Shown one piece after another: positions 37,942-46,106 of a DNA stretch of 64,000 nt. The DNA comes from Actinoallomurus bryophytorum. GTDB taxonomy: Bacteria; Actinomycetota; Actinomycetes; Streptosporangiales; Streptosporangiaceae. The position numbers were made by a program, and so were the translations under genes. The stretch's first letter is position 1. Each line of letters begins with the position of its first letter. Where the stretch lies: contig NZ_VFOZ01000001.1 in assembly GCF_006716425.1 (NCBI RefSeq), positions 5,642,001-5,706,000 of the forward strand. The letters are read 5' to 3'. Under the pieces are notes generated by a model. The model saw only the letters and a list, made by a program, of their open reading frames with translations. It was not told where the DNA came from and ran no database searches.

Positions 37942-39066
37942 ATGAACCAAAGAGGTCCTACAGCGATTGGCACTCGTCTGCTGGGGTTGACCCAGCGGCT
38001 GAGGCCGATCGTGGCGTACCCGGTACCCGCGACGGCATCCCCTGAGCCGATGCGGGCCGCCACCTCGGCCCCCGGTGCCATAAGAGGCATCCTCAGGGCC
38101 GGGATCGCGGAGATCTCTGCGGCTCCCCCGCTACGTACGGGCGCGTCGGCGCCCCACCTCGCCGACCCGCCGAGCGCGCTGCTCGGCGGGCCGGCGGAGT
38201 CGGCCGCCGAGGCATTGGACGAATGGCACGACGAGCTCGGCGCGCCGTACCCTGCCGGCCCGGAGGGAGCGCGAGGAGTGACGACACGGCAGGAGGCCGG
38301 AGTCGAGAGCCCGGATGCGCGTGTCTGCTACGTGTACGGGATCGTTCCCGCCTCCACCGACCTGCCTGAGGGACTGCTGGGTACCGGCGGCGGCAAAGTA
38401 CGCCTGGTCCGCTACGGCGATCTCGCCGGCGTGATCAGCGAGCTCCCGGCCGCCGGCGCCATGGGCACCCGAGACGATCTTCTCGCGCACGAGAGCGTCG
38501 TCGCGTCGCTCGCCGCCCGCACCACCATGCTGCCGCTGCGCTTCAGCGCCGTCGTGACCACGGCGGACGCCGTGGCCAAGGAGATGCTCGAGCCCTACTA
38601 CCACTGGTTCACCGGCATCCTCGCCGATCTGGAGGGCCGGGCGGAGTTCAGCGTCTCGGGCACGTACGTCCAGGACACCGTCCTTCGCGAGGTGCTCGCC
38701 GAGGAGCCGGAGGTCATGCGCCTGCGCGAGAGCCTGCGCGGCCTGCCGGAGGAGGCCGGATACTACGAGCGGGTACGCCTGGGCGAGCTGATCGTGCACG
38801 CGCTGGACGCCAAGCGCGAGGTCGACACCGAGGATCTGGTGCAGGCGCTGTCGCGGCACGCCGTCGCCGCCGCTCCGCGCCCGCCGGCCAACGAGGACAC
38901 CGCGGCCGACGCGGCCTTCCTCGTCGCCGACAAGGACCGCGAGGACTTCCGGCGGGCCGTCGACGAGCTGGGCTACCGCTGGGCCGGCCGGATCAGGCTG
39001 CGTGTCCTGGGGCCGCTGGCGCCGTACGACTTCGTCCCCTCGCCCCCCGGCGGCCCCTACTGCTGA
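37942..39066 (+). CDS. GvpL/GvpF-family gas vesicle protein, with possible N-terminal extension
   Basis: 374 residues from ATG 37942, which has GGAGGTGGGGGAGG upstream. The family domain starts only near residue 128 (RVCYVYGIVPASTDLPEGLLG) and includes AHESVVASLAARTTMLPLRFSAVV and RRAVDELGYRWAGRIRLRVLGPLAPYDFV. A second good start, GTG 38278 with GGAGGG upstream, gives a normal-length 262-residue protein, so the first 112 residues (Ala/Pro-rich, poorer codon bias at the beginning) may not be translated. No other gvp gene is in the window. GvpF/L proteins assist gas vesicle assembly; in isolation the function is uncertain. Confidence 0.75.
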   Translation: MNQRGPTAIGTRLLGLTQRLRPIVAYPVPATASPEPMRAATSAPGAIRGILRAGIAEISAAPPLRTGASAPHLADPPSALLGGPAESAAEALDEWHDELGAPYPAGPEGARGVTTRQEAGVESPDARVCYVYGIVPASTDLPEGLLGTGGGKVRLVRYGDLAGVISELPAAGAMGTRDDLLAHESVVASLAARTTMLPLRFSAVVTTADAVAKEMLEPYYHWFTGILADLEGRAEFSVSGTYVQDTVLREVLAEEPEVMRLRESLRGLPEEAGYYERVRLGELIVHALDAKREVDTEDLVQALSRHAVAAAPRPPANEDTAADAAFLVADKDREDFRRAVDELGYRWAGRIRLRVLGPLAPYDFVPSPPGGPYC

Positions 39067-39114
39067 GATCCCCGAGCGCCGCGCGGTAGAACAGCGGGCG
39101 TTCGGCGCAGGGCA

Positions 39115-40008
39115 CTAGAGGATCGGGCGGGCACCCAGGTGGCCGATGGCCCGCGTGGCCAGGCGGCATCCGGCGGCCAGCGCCTCGGCGGGCGGCTTTC
39201 CGTCGAGCCAGGCAGGCAGGAAACCGGCGGCGAACGCGTCGCCGCCTCCCGTGCCGTCGATGACGTCCTCGACCGGGTCCGCGGCGACGCGTACGGGCTC
39301 GGGCCGGCCGTTGGTGTACCAGAGCGCGCCGTCGGCGCCCATCTTCACCACGACCTGTTGGTACCAGGCGGTCAGGACCTTCGCGGCCTGCTCGGGGTTG
39401 TCCCGTCCGGTCAGCGCCTCGGCCTGGGCCGCGTTGACGATCAGCAGGCGCACACCCTGGGTCCAGTCGAGGAACGGCTCGGCACCGGCCCGCTTGAGCA
39501 GGGAGTTGGCGCCACCGTCGACGGTGATCGACATCTGGGCGCTGCCCGCGAGGTTCATCGCGTGCAGGGCCGCCTGCCGGGACCCGTCGTTGAGCAGGGA
39601 GTAGCCGGACACGTGCAGGTGCGCGCCCGGGGCGAACAGGTCCTGCGGGATGTCCTCGGGGAGCAGTGCCCCATTGGCCCCAGGGTCGGACAACATCGTC
39701 CGATCGCCCTTGTGGGTCACCATGACCACACAGGTGCCGGTGGCGCGTTCGGGGTCCATCACGAGGCGGGCGTCGACGCCGTAGCCCATGAGCTCCATGT
39801 CGCGGTTGCGGCCCGCGATGTCGGCGCCGCGCCGTCCGACGAAGGCGGACTCGACGCCCTCGACGGCCAGCCAGGACGCCACGTTGGCGCCGGAGCCACC
39901 ACCGTGCATCGTGACCTTGGCGGGCGTGTCTCCGCCCTTCGCCAGCGGGTATGCGGCCCGCGCGACGGCATCGGTCATAAGGTCACCGACCACGACCACG
40001 CGCGTCAT
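39115..40008 (-). CDS. PfkB-family sugar kinase
   Basis: 297 residues. It begins MTRVVVVGDLMTDAVARAA and has the PfkB signatures MHGGGSGANVASWLAVEG near the N-terminus and VIDGTGGGDAFAAGFLPAWLDG near the C-terminus, where D is the catalytic base. It resembles ribokinase/carbohydrate kinases that phosphorylate a sugar or nucleoside in the cytoplasm. The ATG at 40008 follows GGTGGTGA; the longer frame enters the promoter region. It is divergent from the acetyltransferase fusion gene and has no sugar-transport neighbours, so the substrate is unknown. Confidence 0.88.
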   Translation of the reverse strand: MTRVVVVGDLMTDAVARAAYPLAKGGDTPAKVTMHGGGSGANVASWLAVEGVESAFVGRRGADIAGRNRDMELMGYGVDARLVMDPERATGTCVVMVTHKGDRTMLSDPGANGALLPEDIPQDLFAPGAHLHVSGYSLLNDGSRQAALHAMNLAGSAQMSITVDGGANSLLKRAGAEPFLDWTQGVRLLIVNAAQAEALTGRDNPEQAAKVLTAWYQQVVVKMGADGALWYTNGRPEPVRVAADPVEDVIDGTGGGDAFAAGFLPAWLDGKPPAEALAAGCRLATRAIGHLGARPIL

Positions 40009-40149
40009 GACGTCACCACCCTGTTCTGCGGTCGCCGCCCTTTTGGGCGAGCGGAGCTGCGCGACCCGGAGCAAAAACCTAACAGCTCTCAGTACCCCGA
40101 TGGGTATCGAACGAGATGCGATTTTGGCATCTCCCGTTACTCTCGACCT

Positions 40150-42555
40150 GTGCCGTATCCCGACCACTGGGAGGCCGACGTCGTCCTCACCGATGGGGGG
40201 ACAGCGCATATTCGCCCCATTCGGGCGGATGACGCCGGGCTGCTACGCGAGTTCTACGCCAGGCTGTCGCCGGAGTCGATCTACTACCGGTTCTTCTCAC
40301 CGCGTCCCCGGCTGACCGACGGTGAGGTCGAGCATTTCACCAACGTCGACTACGACCACCGGGTGGCGCTGATCGCGACCATCGGGACCGCGATGGTGGC
40401 GGTCGTCCGCTATGACCGCATCCATTCCGCCGACGAGGCGGAGAACGGCAGGTCGGGGACCGCCGAGGTGGCCTTCCTCGTCGAAGACGCGCACCAGGGC
40501 CGCGGCCTGGCGAGCGTGCTGCTGGAGCACATCGCCGCCGCCGCGCGCGAACGCGGCATCGCCCGGTTCATCGCCGACGTCCTGCCGGAGAACCGCCGCA
40601 TGAGCAAGGTGTTCCGCGAGGCGGGATACAAGGCGGAGCAGCGGTTCGAGGACGGCGTCCTGATGCTCACCCTCGACCTGGAGCCCACCGAGACCTCGCG
40701 GGAGGTCATGGCGGCACGCGAACACCGGGCCGAGTCGCGCTCGATCGGCCGGCTGCTGTCGCCGCGGTCGGTCGCGGTGATCGGCGCCAGCCGTACCGCG
40801 CACACCGTCGGCCAGACGGTGCTGCGCAACCTGCTCACCGGAGGCTTCGCCGGTCCCGTCTTCCCCGTGCACCCCACCGCCACCGCGGTCGCCAGCGTCC
40901 GCGCCTACCCGGCCATCGGCGACGTGCCCGGCGATGTCGACCTCGCGGTCGTCGCCGTCCCCGCCGACGGCGTGAACGACGTCGTGGCGCAGTGCGCCGC
41001 CAAGGGCGTCCGCGGCCTGGTCGTCCTGTCCTCCGGGTTCGGCGAGGCGGGCGCCGAGGGCCGTGAGCGGCAGGACGAGCTCGTACGCCTCGCGCGTGCG
41101 GGCGGCATGCGCGTGGTCGGGCCCAACTGCCTGGGCATCGCCAACAACGCGACCGGGCTGAACGCCACGCTCGCGCCGACGCTGCCACGGCGGGGATCGG
41201 TCGGGTTCTTCTCCCAGTCCGGCGCGCTGGGCATCGCGATCCTGCGCTGGGCCGCCGAACGCGACCTCGGGCTGTCGACGTTCGTGTCCGCCGGCAACCG
41301 CGCCGACGTCTCGGGCAACGACCTCATGCAGTACTGGGAGGAGGATCCCGACACGAGCGTGGTGCTGCTCTACCTCGAGTCCATCGGCAACCCGCGCAAG
41401 TTCACCCGGCTGGCCCGCCGGATCAGCCGCAGCAAGCCGATCGTCGCGGTCAAGAGCGGCCGCACCACGCAGGGCGTGCCGCTGGGGCACGCCGCCCAGG
41501 CGCTGAGCCTGCCCGACCACGCCGTCAGCGCCCTGTTCGCCCAGGCCGGTGTGGTGCGGGTCGACTCTCTCGGTGAGCTGTTCGACGTCGCGCAGATCCT
41601 CGCGTACCAGCCGCCGCCCAAGGGGGACCGGGTCGCGATCGTGGGCAACTCCGACTCGATCGGCCTGCTCGTCCAGGACGCGGCGACCGTCGAGGGCCTC
41701 GATCCGCTGCCGCCGGTGGACCTCGGGCCCGGCGCCGGGCCCGAGGAGTTCGGGGCCGCTTTGGAGCGGACGCTCGCGGACGACGCGGCCGACGCCGTGA
41801 TCGTGGTGTTCGCGCCCGCGGTGACCGAAAGCATGACCTCCGGCGTCGCCGCCGCGATCGCGGGAAAGGCGGAGGGCGCCTCCAAACCGGTCGTGGCCAC
41901 CTATCTCGGTGAGCGCGGCCTGCTGCACGGGACCGTGCCGTCCTATCCCGCGCCCGAGGACGCGGTGCGCGCCCTCGCGTACGCCGTCCGGTACGCCGGC
42001 TGGCGTCGCCGCCCGCGCGGCCGGGTGCCCGACCTGCCCGGCGTCGACCGGCCGCGGGCCCGCGCCCTCGTCGAGGAGATGCTCGGCCAGGGCGAGCCCA
42101 CGGCCGAACAGACCGCCGCGCTGCTCGCCTGCTACGGCATCGTGCTGGTGGAGCAGGGCTACGGGATCGCCACGAAGATCACCACGTCCGAGGACCCGTC
42201 ATTCGGCGCGATCGTGTCGTTCGGGCTCGACGACGTCACCGCCGAGCTGCTGGACGACCGGGCGTACCGGCTCGCGCCGCTGACCGACGTCGAGGCGGGC
42301 GAGATCGTCCGCGCGGTGCGGACCGCGCCGCTGCTGCTGGGCCACCACGGCGCCGAACCCGTCGACACCGGCGCGCTGGAGGATCTCGTGCTGCGCGCGT
42401 CACGGCTCGCCGACGACCTGCCGGAGGTGGCCCGGCTCGACCTCGAGCCGGTGCTGGCCGCGCCGGACGGCGCCGTCGTACGCGGCGCACGGCTGCGGCT
42501 CGCCGGACCACCGGGGCGGCACGCCGAAGAGGCCAGGCGGCTCAGACCCTCCTGA
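40150..42555 (+). CDS. GNAT acetyltransferase fused to NDP-forming acyl-CoA synthetase-like domains
   Basis: 801 residues from GTG 40150. Residues about 15-185 form a GNAT domain (HIRPIRADDAGLLREFYARLSPESIYYRFF; acetyl-CoA loop VEDAHQGRGLASVLLEHI). From about 200 come a CoA-binding Rossmann domain (SIGRLLSPRSVAVIGASR), succinyl-CoA ligase-like domains (VGFFSQSGALGIAILRWA) and a C-terminal ATP-grasp-related part. GNAT-first order is the Streptomyces type of protein lysine acetyltransferase, the reverse of the Salmonella Pat order, and such enzymes control acyl-CoA synthetases. The long frame upstream of 40150 is a shadow of the kinase gene. Confidence 0.88.
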   Translation: MPYPDHWEADVVLTDGGTAHIRPIRADDAGLLREFYARLSPESIYYRFFSPRPRLTDGEVEHFTNVDYDHRVALIATIGTAMVAVVRYDRIHSADEAENGRSGTAEVAFLVEDAHQGRGLASVLLEHIAAAARERGIARFIADVLPENRRMSKVFREAGYKAEQRFEDGVLMLTLDLEPTETSREVMAAREHRAESRSIGRLLSPRSVAVIGASRTAHTVGQTVLRNLLTGGFAGPVFPVHPTATAVASVRAYPAIGDVPGDVDLAVVAVPADGVNDVVAQCAAKGVRGLVVLSSGFGEAGAEGRERQDELVRLARAGGMRVVGPNCLGIANNATGLNATLAPTLPRRGSVGFFSQSGALGIAILRWAAERDLGLSTFVSAGNRADVSGNDLMQYWEEDPDTSVVLLYLESIGNPRKFTRLARRISRSKPIVAVKSGRTTQGVPLGHAAQALSLPDHAVSALFAQAGVVRVDSLGELFDVAQILAYQPPPKGDRVAIVGNSDSIGLLVQDAATVEGLDPLPPVDLGPGAGPEEFGAALERTLADDAADAVIVVFAPAVTESMTSGVAAAIAGKAEGASKPVVATYLGERGLLHGTVPSYPAPEDAVRALAYAVRYAGWRRRPRGRVPDLPGVDRPRARALVEEMLGQGEPTAEQTAALLACYGIVLVEQGYGIATKITTSEDPSFGAIVSFGLDDVTAELLDDRAYRLAPLTDVEAGEIVRAVRTAPLLLGHHGAEPVDTGALEDLVLRASRLADDLPEVARLDLEPVLAAPDGAVVRGARLRLAGPPGRHAEEARRLRPS

Positions 42556-42565
42556 CCGCCCCGGA

Positions 42566-42793
42566 TCAGGTGCCCGGGATCTCCTGGGGCTGTGGTGGCG
42601 GCACGGGATCGGGAACCGGCGGGATCGGGCTCGGCGCCGGTCCGGGTACGGGCTCGGGCGGCCCGGGTGCGGGCGGTCTCGGCCCGGGAGGGGGCTCGGG
42701 CGGTGGCACCGGGGGTTCCGGTGACGGGATCGGCGGCTCGGGGGTCGGGGGATCCGGCCGCGGGGGTGTCGGGGGTACCGGTGTCGGTGTCAT
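42566..42793 (-). CDS. Proline-rich small protein (possible)
   Basis: 75 residues starting MTPTPVPPTPPRPDPPTPEP and almost half proline, with Glu, Gly, Val and Ile; it ends PPPQPQEIPGT. Similar small proline-rich proteins occur in Streptosporangiales. The frame is tail-to-tail with the acetyltransferase gene (11 bp apart) and head-to-head with DUF5998. Only weak GAGAA precedes the start. The opposite strand would read as a Gly-rich extension of DUF5998, so either strand might be non-coding here. Confidence 0.42.
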   Translation of the reverse strand: MTPTPVPPTPPRPDPPTPEPPIPSPEPPVPPPEPPPGPRPPAPGPPEPVPGPAPSPIPPVPDPVPPPQPQEIPGT

Positions 42794-42851
42794 GGCCGGT
42801 TCTCTACCCGCACGTGTGCGCATGACGCCCGAGCAGTGCAGGATGGGAGTC

Positions 42852-43442
42852 ATGAGGGAAACCCGAGCGATGGCCAACGGGCTCCGCACGGCGATCGAGC
42901 GGAGCGGCTACTACCCCGCGCTCGTCGCGGACGCCGTCGAGTCGGTTCTGGGCACCGAGTCCGTGATCGCGTACGTCGTCCACCACGAGGCGACCTTCGA
43001 TCCCGCGATGGAGGTGCGACGGCACGTCACCGTGCTCGTCCTGTCGCCGACCAGACTGCTGGTCTGTCACACCGACGAGCACCCGCCGACCGAGGCGATG
43101 CCACATCCGCACGCGTCCACGACGACGGAGGCGGTGCGGCTGGGCCGCGTCCAGTCCGTGGCCGTGACCCGCGTCGTGCCGGAGCCGGCGTCCTACGTCC
43201 CCGGCATCCCGCCGACCGAGGTGATGGTGACCATCGGCTGGGGCGTGATCGCCCACGTCGATCTCGAACCCGCCTCCTGTGGCGACGAGTCCTGCGAGGC
43301 CGACCACGGCTACACCGGCACCCTGACCGCCGACGACCTGTCCCTGCGGGTCAGTGAGGCGGCGGACGGCGCCGACGCGGTCGAGCAGGCGCTGGCGTTC
43401 GCCCAGGCGCTGTCCGAGGTCATCGCCCAGCGCGAACGATGA
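42852..43442 (+). CDS. DUF5998 family protein
   Basis: 196 residues from ATG 42852, preceded by GGATGGGAG. The conserved actinobacterial family sequence is clear: MANGLRTAIERSGYYPALVADAVESVLG, VIAYVVHHEATFD, HVTVLVLSPTRLLVCHTDEH and TTEAVRLGRVQSVAVTRVV. No catalytic motif is recognised and it is soluble. The stop overlaps the phosphatase ATG (ATGA), so the genes are coupled. A Gly-rich in-frame extension upstream (to 42570) is not part of the family. Confidence 0.82.
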   Translation: MRETRAMANGLRTAIERSGYYPALVADAVESVLGTESVIAYVVHHEATFDPAMEVRRHVTVLVLSPTRLLVCHTDEHPPTEAMPHPHASTTTEAVRLGRVQSVAVTRVVPEPASYVPGIPPTEVMVTIGWGVIAHVDLEPASCGDESCEADHGYTGTLTADDLSLRVSEAADGADAVEQALAFAQALSEVIAQRER

Positions 43443-44548
43443 GGCTTCCCGTCCCGGCGTACGGGCACGGGTCCCTCGCCGACCTGACCCCGTCCGTGCT
43501 GGCGGCGCTCGGCGTACCCGGGCGGGCGAACACCCTGGACCTGCCGGCGCTGCCGCGCGCGTGCGTCCTCCTGGTCGACGGCCTGGGCTGGGAGCTGCTG
43601 CGCGCCCACCCCGAACAGGCTCCGTTCCTCCACGCGCTCGCCGGCCGGGCACTGACCGCCGGCTTCCCGGCGACCACCGCGACCAGCCTCGGCTCGCTCG
43701 GCACGGGGCTGCCGCCGGGCGGCCATGGCCTGCTCGGCTACCAGGTCGCCATCCCGGGTGAGGGCCGCCTCCTCAACTGCCTGCGCTGGGACGACGGCAT
43801 CGACCCGATCACGTGGCAGCCGTCTCCCACCGTGTTCGAGCAGGCGTCCGCCGCGGGTGTGGCGACCGCGCACGTCTCGGCCGGGGCGTACAACGGCAGC
43901 GGCCTCACCCGCGCGGTCTACCGTGGCGCCCGCTACGTCCCGGCGGACGCGCTCGGGCCGCTCGTGGCCGGCGCCGAGCACGCGGTACGCGAGGGCGAGC
44001 GGTCCTTCGTGACCGTCTACCACAGTGAGCTGGACTCCACCGGGCACCTCCACGGCTCCCGCTCGCCGGCCTGGCGCCACCACCTGACCTTCGTCGACCT
44101 GCTGGTACGGCGGCTGGCCGAGGTGATGCCGCCGGACGCGGCCCTGTACGTCACCGCCGACCACGGCATGACCGATCCGGGCACGCGTGTCGACGTGGAC
44201 GCCGAGCCCGCCCTGCGTGACGGCGTCGCGCTGCTGGGCGGTGAACCGCGGGCACGCCACGTGTACGCGTCGCCGGGCGCGGCCGCGGACGTCCTCGCCG
44301 TCTGGCGCGAACGCCTGGCCGGGCAGGCGTGGGTCATGTCGCGCGAGGAGGCCATCGCCGCGGGCCTGTTCGGTCAGGTCGGGCCGCGGATGGCCGAGCG
44401 CGTCGGCGACGTCGTCGCGGTGCCGCACGGCGACCTCGCCATCGTCGCGACCGAGGCCGAGCCGGTGGAGTCCTCCCTCGTCGGAATGCACGGCTCTCTC
44501 GTACCGGCCGAACAGCTCGTACCCCTGCTCACGCACCTCGCGCCGTGA
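43439..44548 (+). CDS. Alkaline phosphatase-superfamily phosphodiesterase/nucleotide pyrophosphatase
   Basis: 369 residues. Metal-binding and nucleophile motifs of the superfamily are present: CVLLVDGLGWELL, the threonine nucleophile segment AGFPATTATSLGSLGTGLPPGGHGLLGY, VYHSELDSTGHLHG and YVTADHGMTDPG. It probably hydrolyses a phosphodiester or nucleotide-sugar bond. There is no signal peptide, so it should act in the cytoplasm. It is coupled to DUF5998 upstream (ATGA) and to the sulfurtransferase downstream (TGATG), an order conserved in many actinobacteria. Confidence 0.88.
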   Translation: MRLPVPAYGHGSLADLTPSVLAALGVPGRANTLDLPALPRACVLLVDGLGWELLRAHPEQAPFLHALAGRALTAGFPATTATSLGSLGTGLPPGGHGLLGYQVAIPGEGRLLNCLRWDDGIDPITWQPSPTVFEQASAAGVATAHVSAGAYNGSGLTRAVYRGARYVPADALGPLVAGAEHAVREGERSFVTVYHSELDSTGHLHGSRSPAWRHHLTFVDLLVRRLAEVMPPDAALYVTADHGMTDPGTRVDVDAEPALRDGVALLGGEPRARHVYASPGAAADVLAVWRERLAGQAWVMSREEAIAAGLFGQVGPRMAERVGDVVAVPHGDLAIVATEAEPVESSLVGMHGSLVPAEQLVPLLTHLAP

Positions 44549-45423
44549 TGAACGACCGGTCGCCCCTCGCGGAAGATCCGCATAACGGTCAGACTGGCAC
44601 TGTGCACCCTCTCATCGACGTCCCGTCACTTGTCCGGGCGACCCGGGGAGGCGTGACCCTCCTCGATGTCCGCTGGCGCCTCGGTGGCCCACCCGGCATC
44701 GAGGCGTACCGGCGCGGTCACCTGCCGGGCGCGGTCTTCATCGACCTCGACCACGACCTCGCGGCGCCGCCGGGGCCGGGCGGCCGTCACCCCCTCCCCG
44801 GCCGGCAGGAGTTCCAGGACGCGATGAGGCGCGCCGGGGTGCGCCAGGACCGGCTGGTCGTGGTCTACGACGACGCCGACGCGACCGCCGCGGCCCGCGC
44901 GTGGTGGACCTTGCGCTACTTCGGGCACGAACGCGTCCGCGTCCTCGACGGCGGCTACCACGCCTGGGTGGACGCGGGGCGGCCCGTCACCAACGAGACG
45001 GCGGAGACCGAACCAGGTGACTTCACCGCGTCACCGGGCCACCTGCCACTCCTCGACGCGGACGGCGCGATGGCCGTGGCCAAGGACGGCGTCCTCCTCG
45101 ACGCACGCGCGTCCGAGCGCTACCGCGGCGAGATGGAGCCGGTCGACCCGGTCGCCGGCCACATCCCGGGCGCGGTCAACGCCCCGACCCACGGCAACGT
45201 CGGCGTGGACGGCCGCTTTTTGCCCGCGGGCCTGCTCCGCGAGCGCTTCGCCGGCTTGGGCGCGACGGACGCGGCGGAGGTGGGCGCGTACTGCGGCTCC
45301 GGCGTCACGGCCGCCCACGAGATCCTGGCGCTGACGATCGCCGGAGTCCCCGCGGCCCTGTACGCCGGCTCGTGGTCCAACTGGATCGCCGACGCCGCCC
45401 GCCCGGTCGAGTCGGGCGGCTAG
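44548..45423 (+). CDS. Sulfurtransferase (thiosulfate/3-mercaptopyruvate type, two rhodanese domains)
   Basis: 291 residues. The N-terminal inactive rhodanese domain holds LLDVRWRLGG and HLPGAVFIDLDHDLA; the C-terminal domain has LLDARASERYRG, HIPGAVNAP and the active-site loop YCGSGVTAAHEIL, whose CGSGVTA form is typical of 3-mercaptopyruvate sulfurtransferases. ATG 44548 overlaps the phosphatase stop; GTG 44602, 18 codons in, would give the usual family N-terminus. The stop codon TAG lies inside the CTAG edge of the repeat element at 45420. Confidence 0.87.
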   Translation: MNDRSPLAEDPHNGQTGTVHPLIDVPSLVRATRGGVTLLDVRWRLGGPPGIEAYRRGHLPGAVFIDLDHDLAAPPGPGGRHPLPGRQEFQDAMRRAGVRQDRLVVVYDDADATAAARAWWTLRYFGHERVRVLDGGYHAWVDAGRPVTNETAETEPGDFTASPGHLPLLDADGAMAVAKDGVLLDARASERYRGEMEPVDPVAGHIPGAVNAPTHGNVGVDGRFLPAGLLRERFAGLGATDAAEVGAYCGSGVTAAHEILALTIAGVPAALYAGSWSNWIADAARPVESGG

Positions 45424-45615
45424 GTCCTGTCTCAAGGTCATGCTGTTGCCGTGTGGCGCCGTCTGTGCCGTGTGGCGCCGCCTGGGCGCTGCCTGGGGCG
45501 GCGTTATCCACAGAACGTCGCTCTACTTCCGCCCGTCGTTGTTCTGGCTGGACAATGAGAGTGGGATGGCACCCCCGGGCGGGTGGGCTCCAGGTGGGTG
45601 GGCTCCAGGACGGCT
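45420..45615. repeat. Dispersed element copy A with DnaA-box sequence
   Basis: Starts CTAGGTCCTGTCTCAAGGTCATGC, split here as CTAGGTCCTGTCTC then AAGGTCATGC, and runs through TGTTGCCGTGTGGCG, a TTATCCACA (45504-45512, the consensus DnaA box), TGGCTGGACAATGAGAG and a GGGTGGGCTCCAGG duplication. The same sequence occurs inverted at 53770-53968. The left end overlaps the sulfurtransferase stop codon. The gene-free stretch 45424-45728 is mostly this element; the right boundary is unclear. Confidence 0.6.
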
Positions 45616-45728
45616 GGGCACGCATCGGCCCAGCCGGGCAGGCGAAGCGGCGGCTCGCCCTCACCCGTGACGTGGCAGGCGAGAGGGGCCCGTCGGCGGC
45701 GGTGAGAGTGGGCGACGTGCGGGTGCCG

Positions 45729-46106
45729 TCAGATGCCCGCGGCGGGGATGCGGCGGCGGGCGGCGAAGCCGAGGTCGGTCCGGTGGTACCACCCGAGTTC
45801 GGTCTCGCCCTCCAGCAGGCAGAGGCGGACCGAGGTGCCCTTGTAGACCGCGGGGAAGTCCACCAGCACCGGAGAGATGCTCTTGACCTCGATGCCCTGG
45901 ATCGTGAACCATCCCAGCGCCTCGTCGATGCGGGCCTCGTAACCCTTCTGCTCCGGCTTGCCGCCCAGGTGCGACGCGAGGCCCGACCGCAGCGCGAAGG
46001 TCACCTCGGCCAGGTTGGCGCGGGCGGCCACGATGGCGTCGATCTGCGCTCGCGCCTCGGGAACCAGCGCGCGTGCCTCACTGAGGGTGAAGGTCCGGTC
46101 GGTCAC
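45729..46106 (-). CDS. DUF2203 family protein
   Basis: 125 residues from GTG 46106. The start FTLSEARALVPEARAQIDAIVAARANLAEV and the core VKSISPVLVDFPAVYKGTSVRLCLLEGETELGWYHRTDLGFAARR are typical of DUF2203, whose function is unknown; the conserved LCWL/LGWYH portion has Cys and His residues. It overlaps the end of the CHAT gene by 29 bp. Starting at the ATG 46154 would deepen the overlap with non-family residues, so GTG is preferred. Confidence 0.78.
   Translation of the reverse strand: MTDRTFTLSEARALVPEARAQIDAIVAARANLAEVTFALRSGLASHLGGKPEQKGYEARIDEALGWFTIQGIEVKSISPVLVDFPAVYKGTSVRLCLLEGETELGWYHRTDLGFAARRRIPAAGI

Noticed and set aside
45504-45512. Chromosomal replication origin at the DnaA box
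   Set aside because: Only a single box is present within a dispersed repeat, and dnaA, dnaN and an AT-rich unwinding region are absent.
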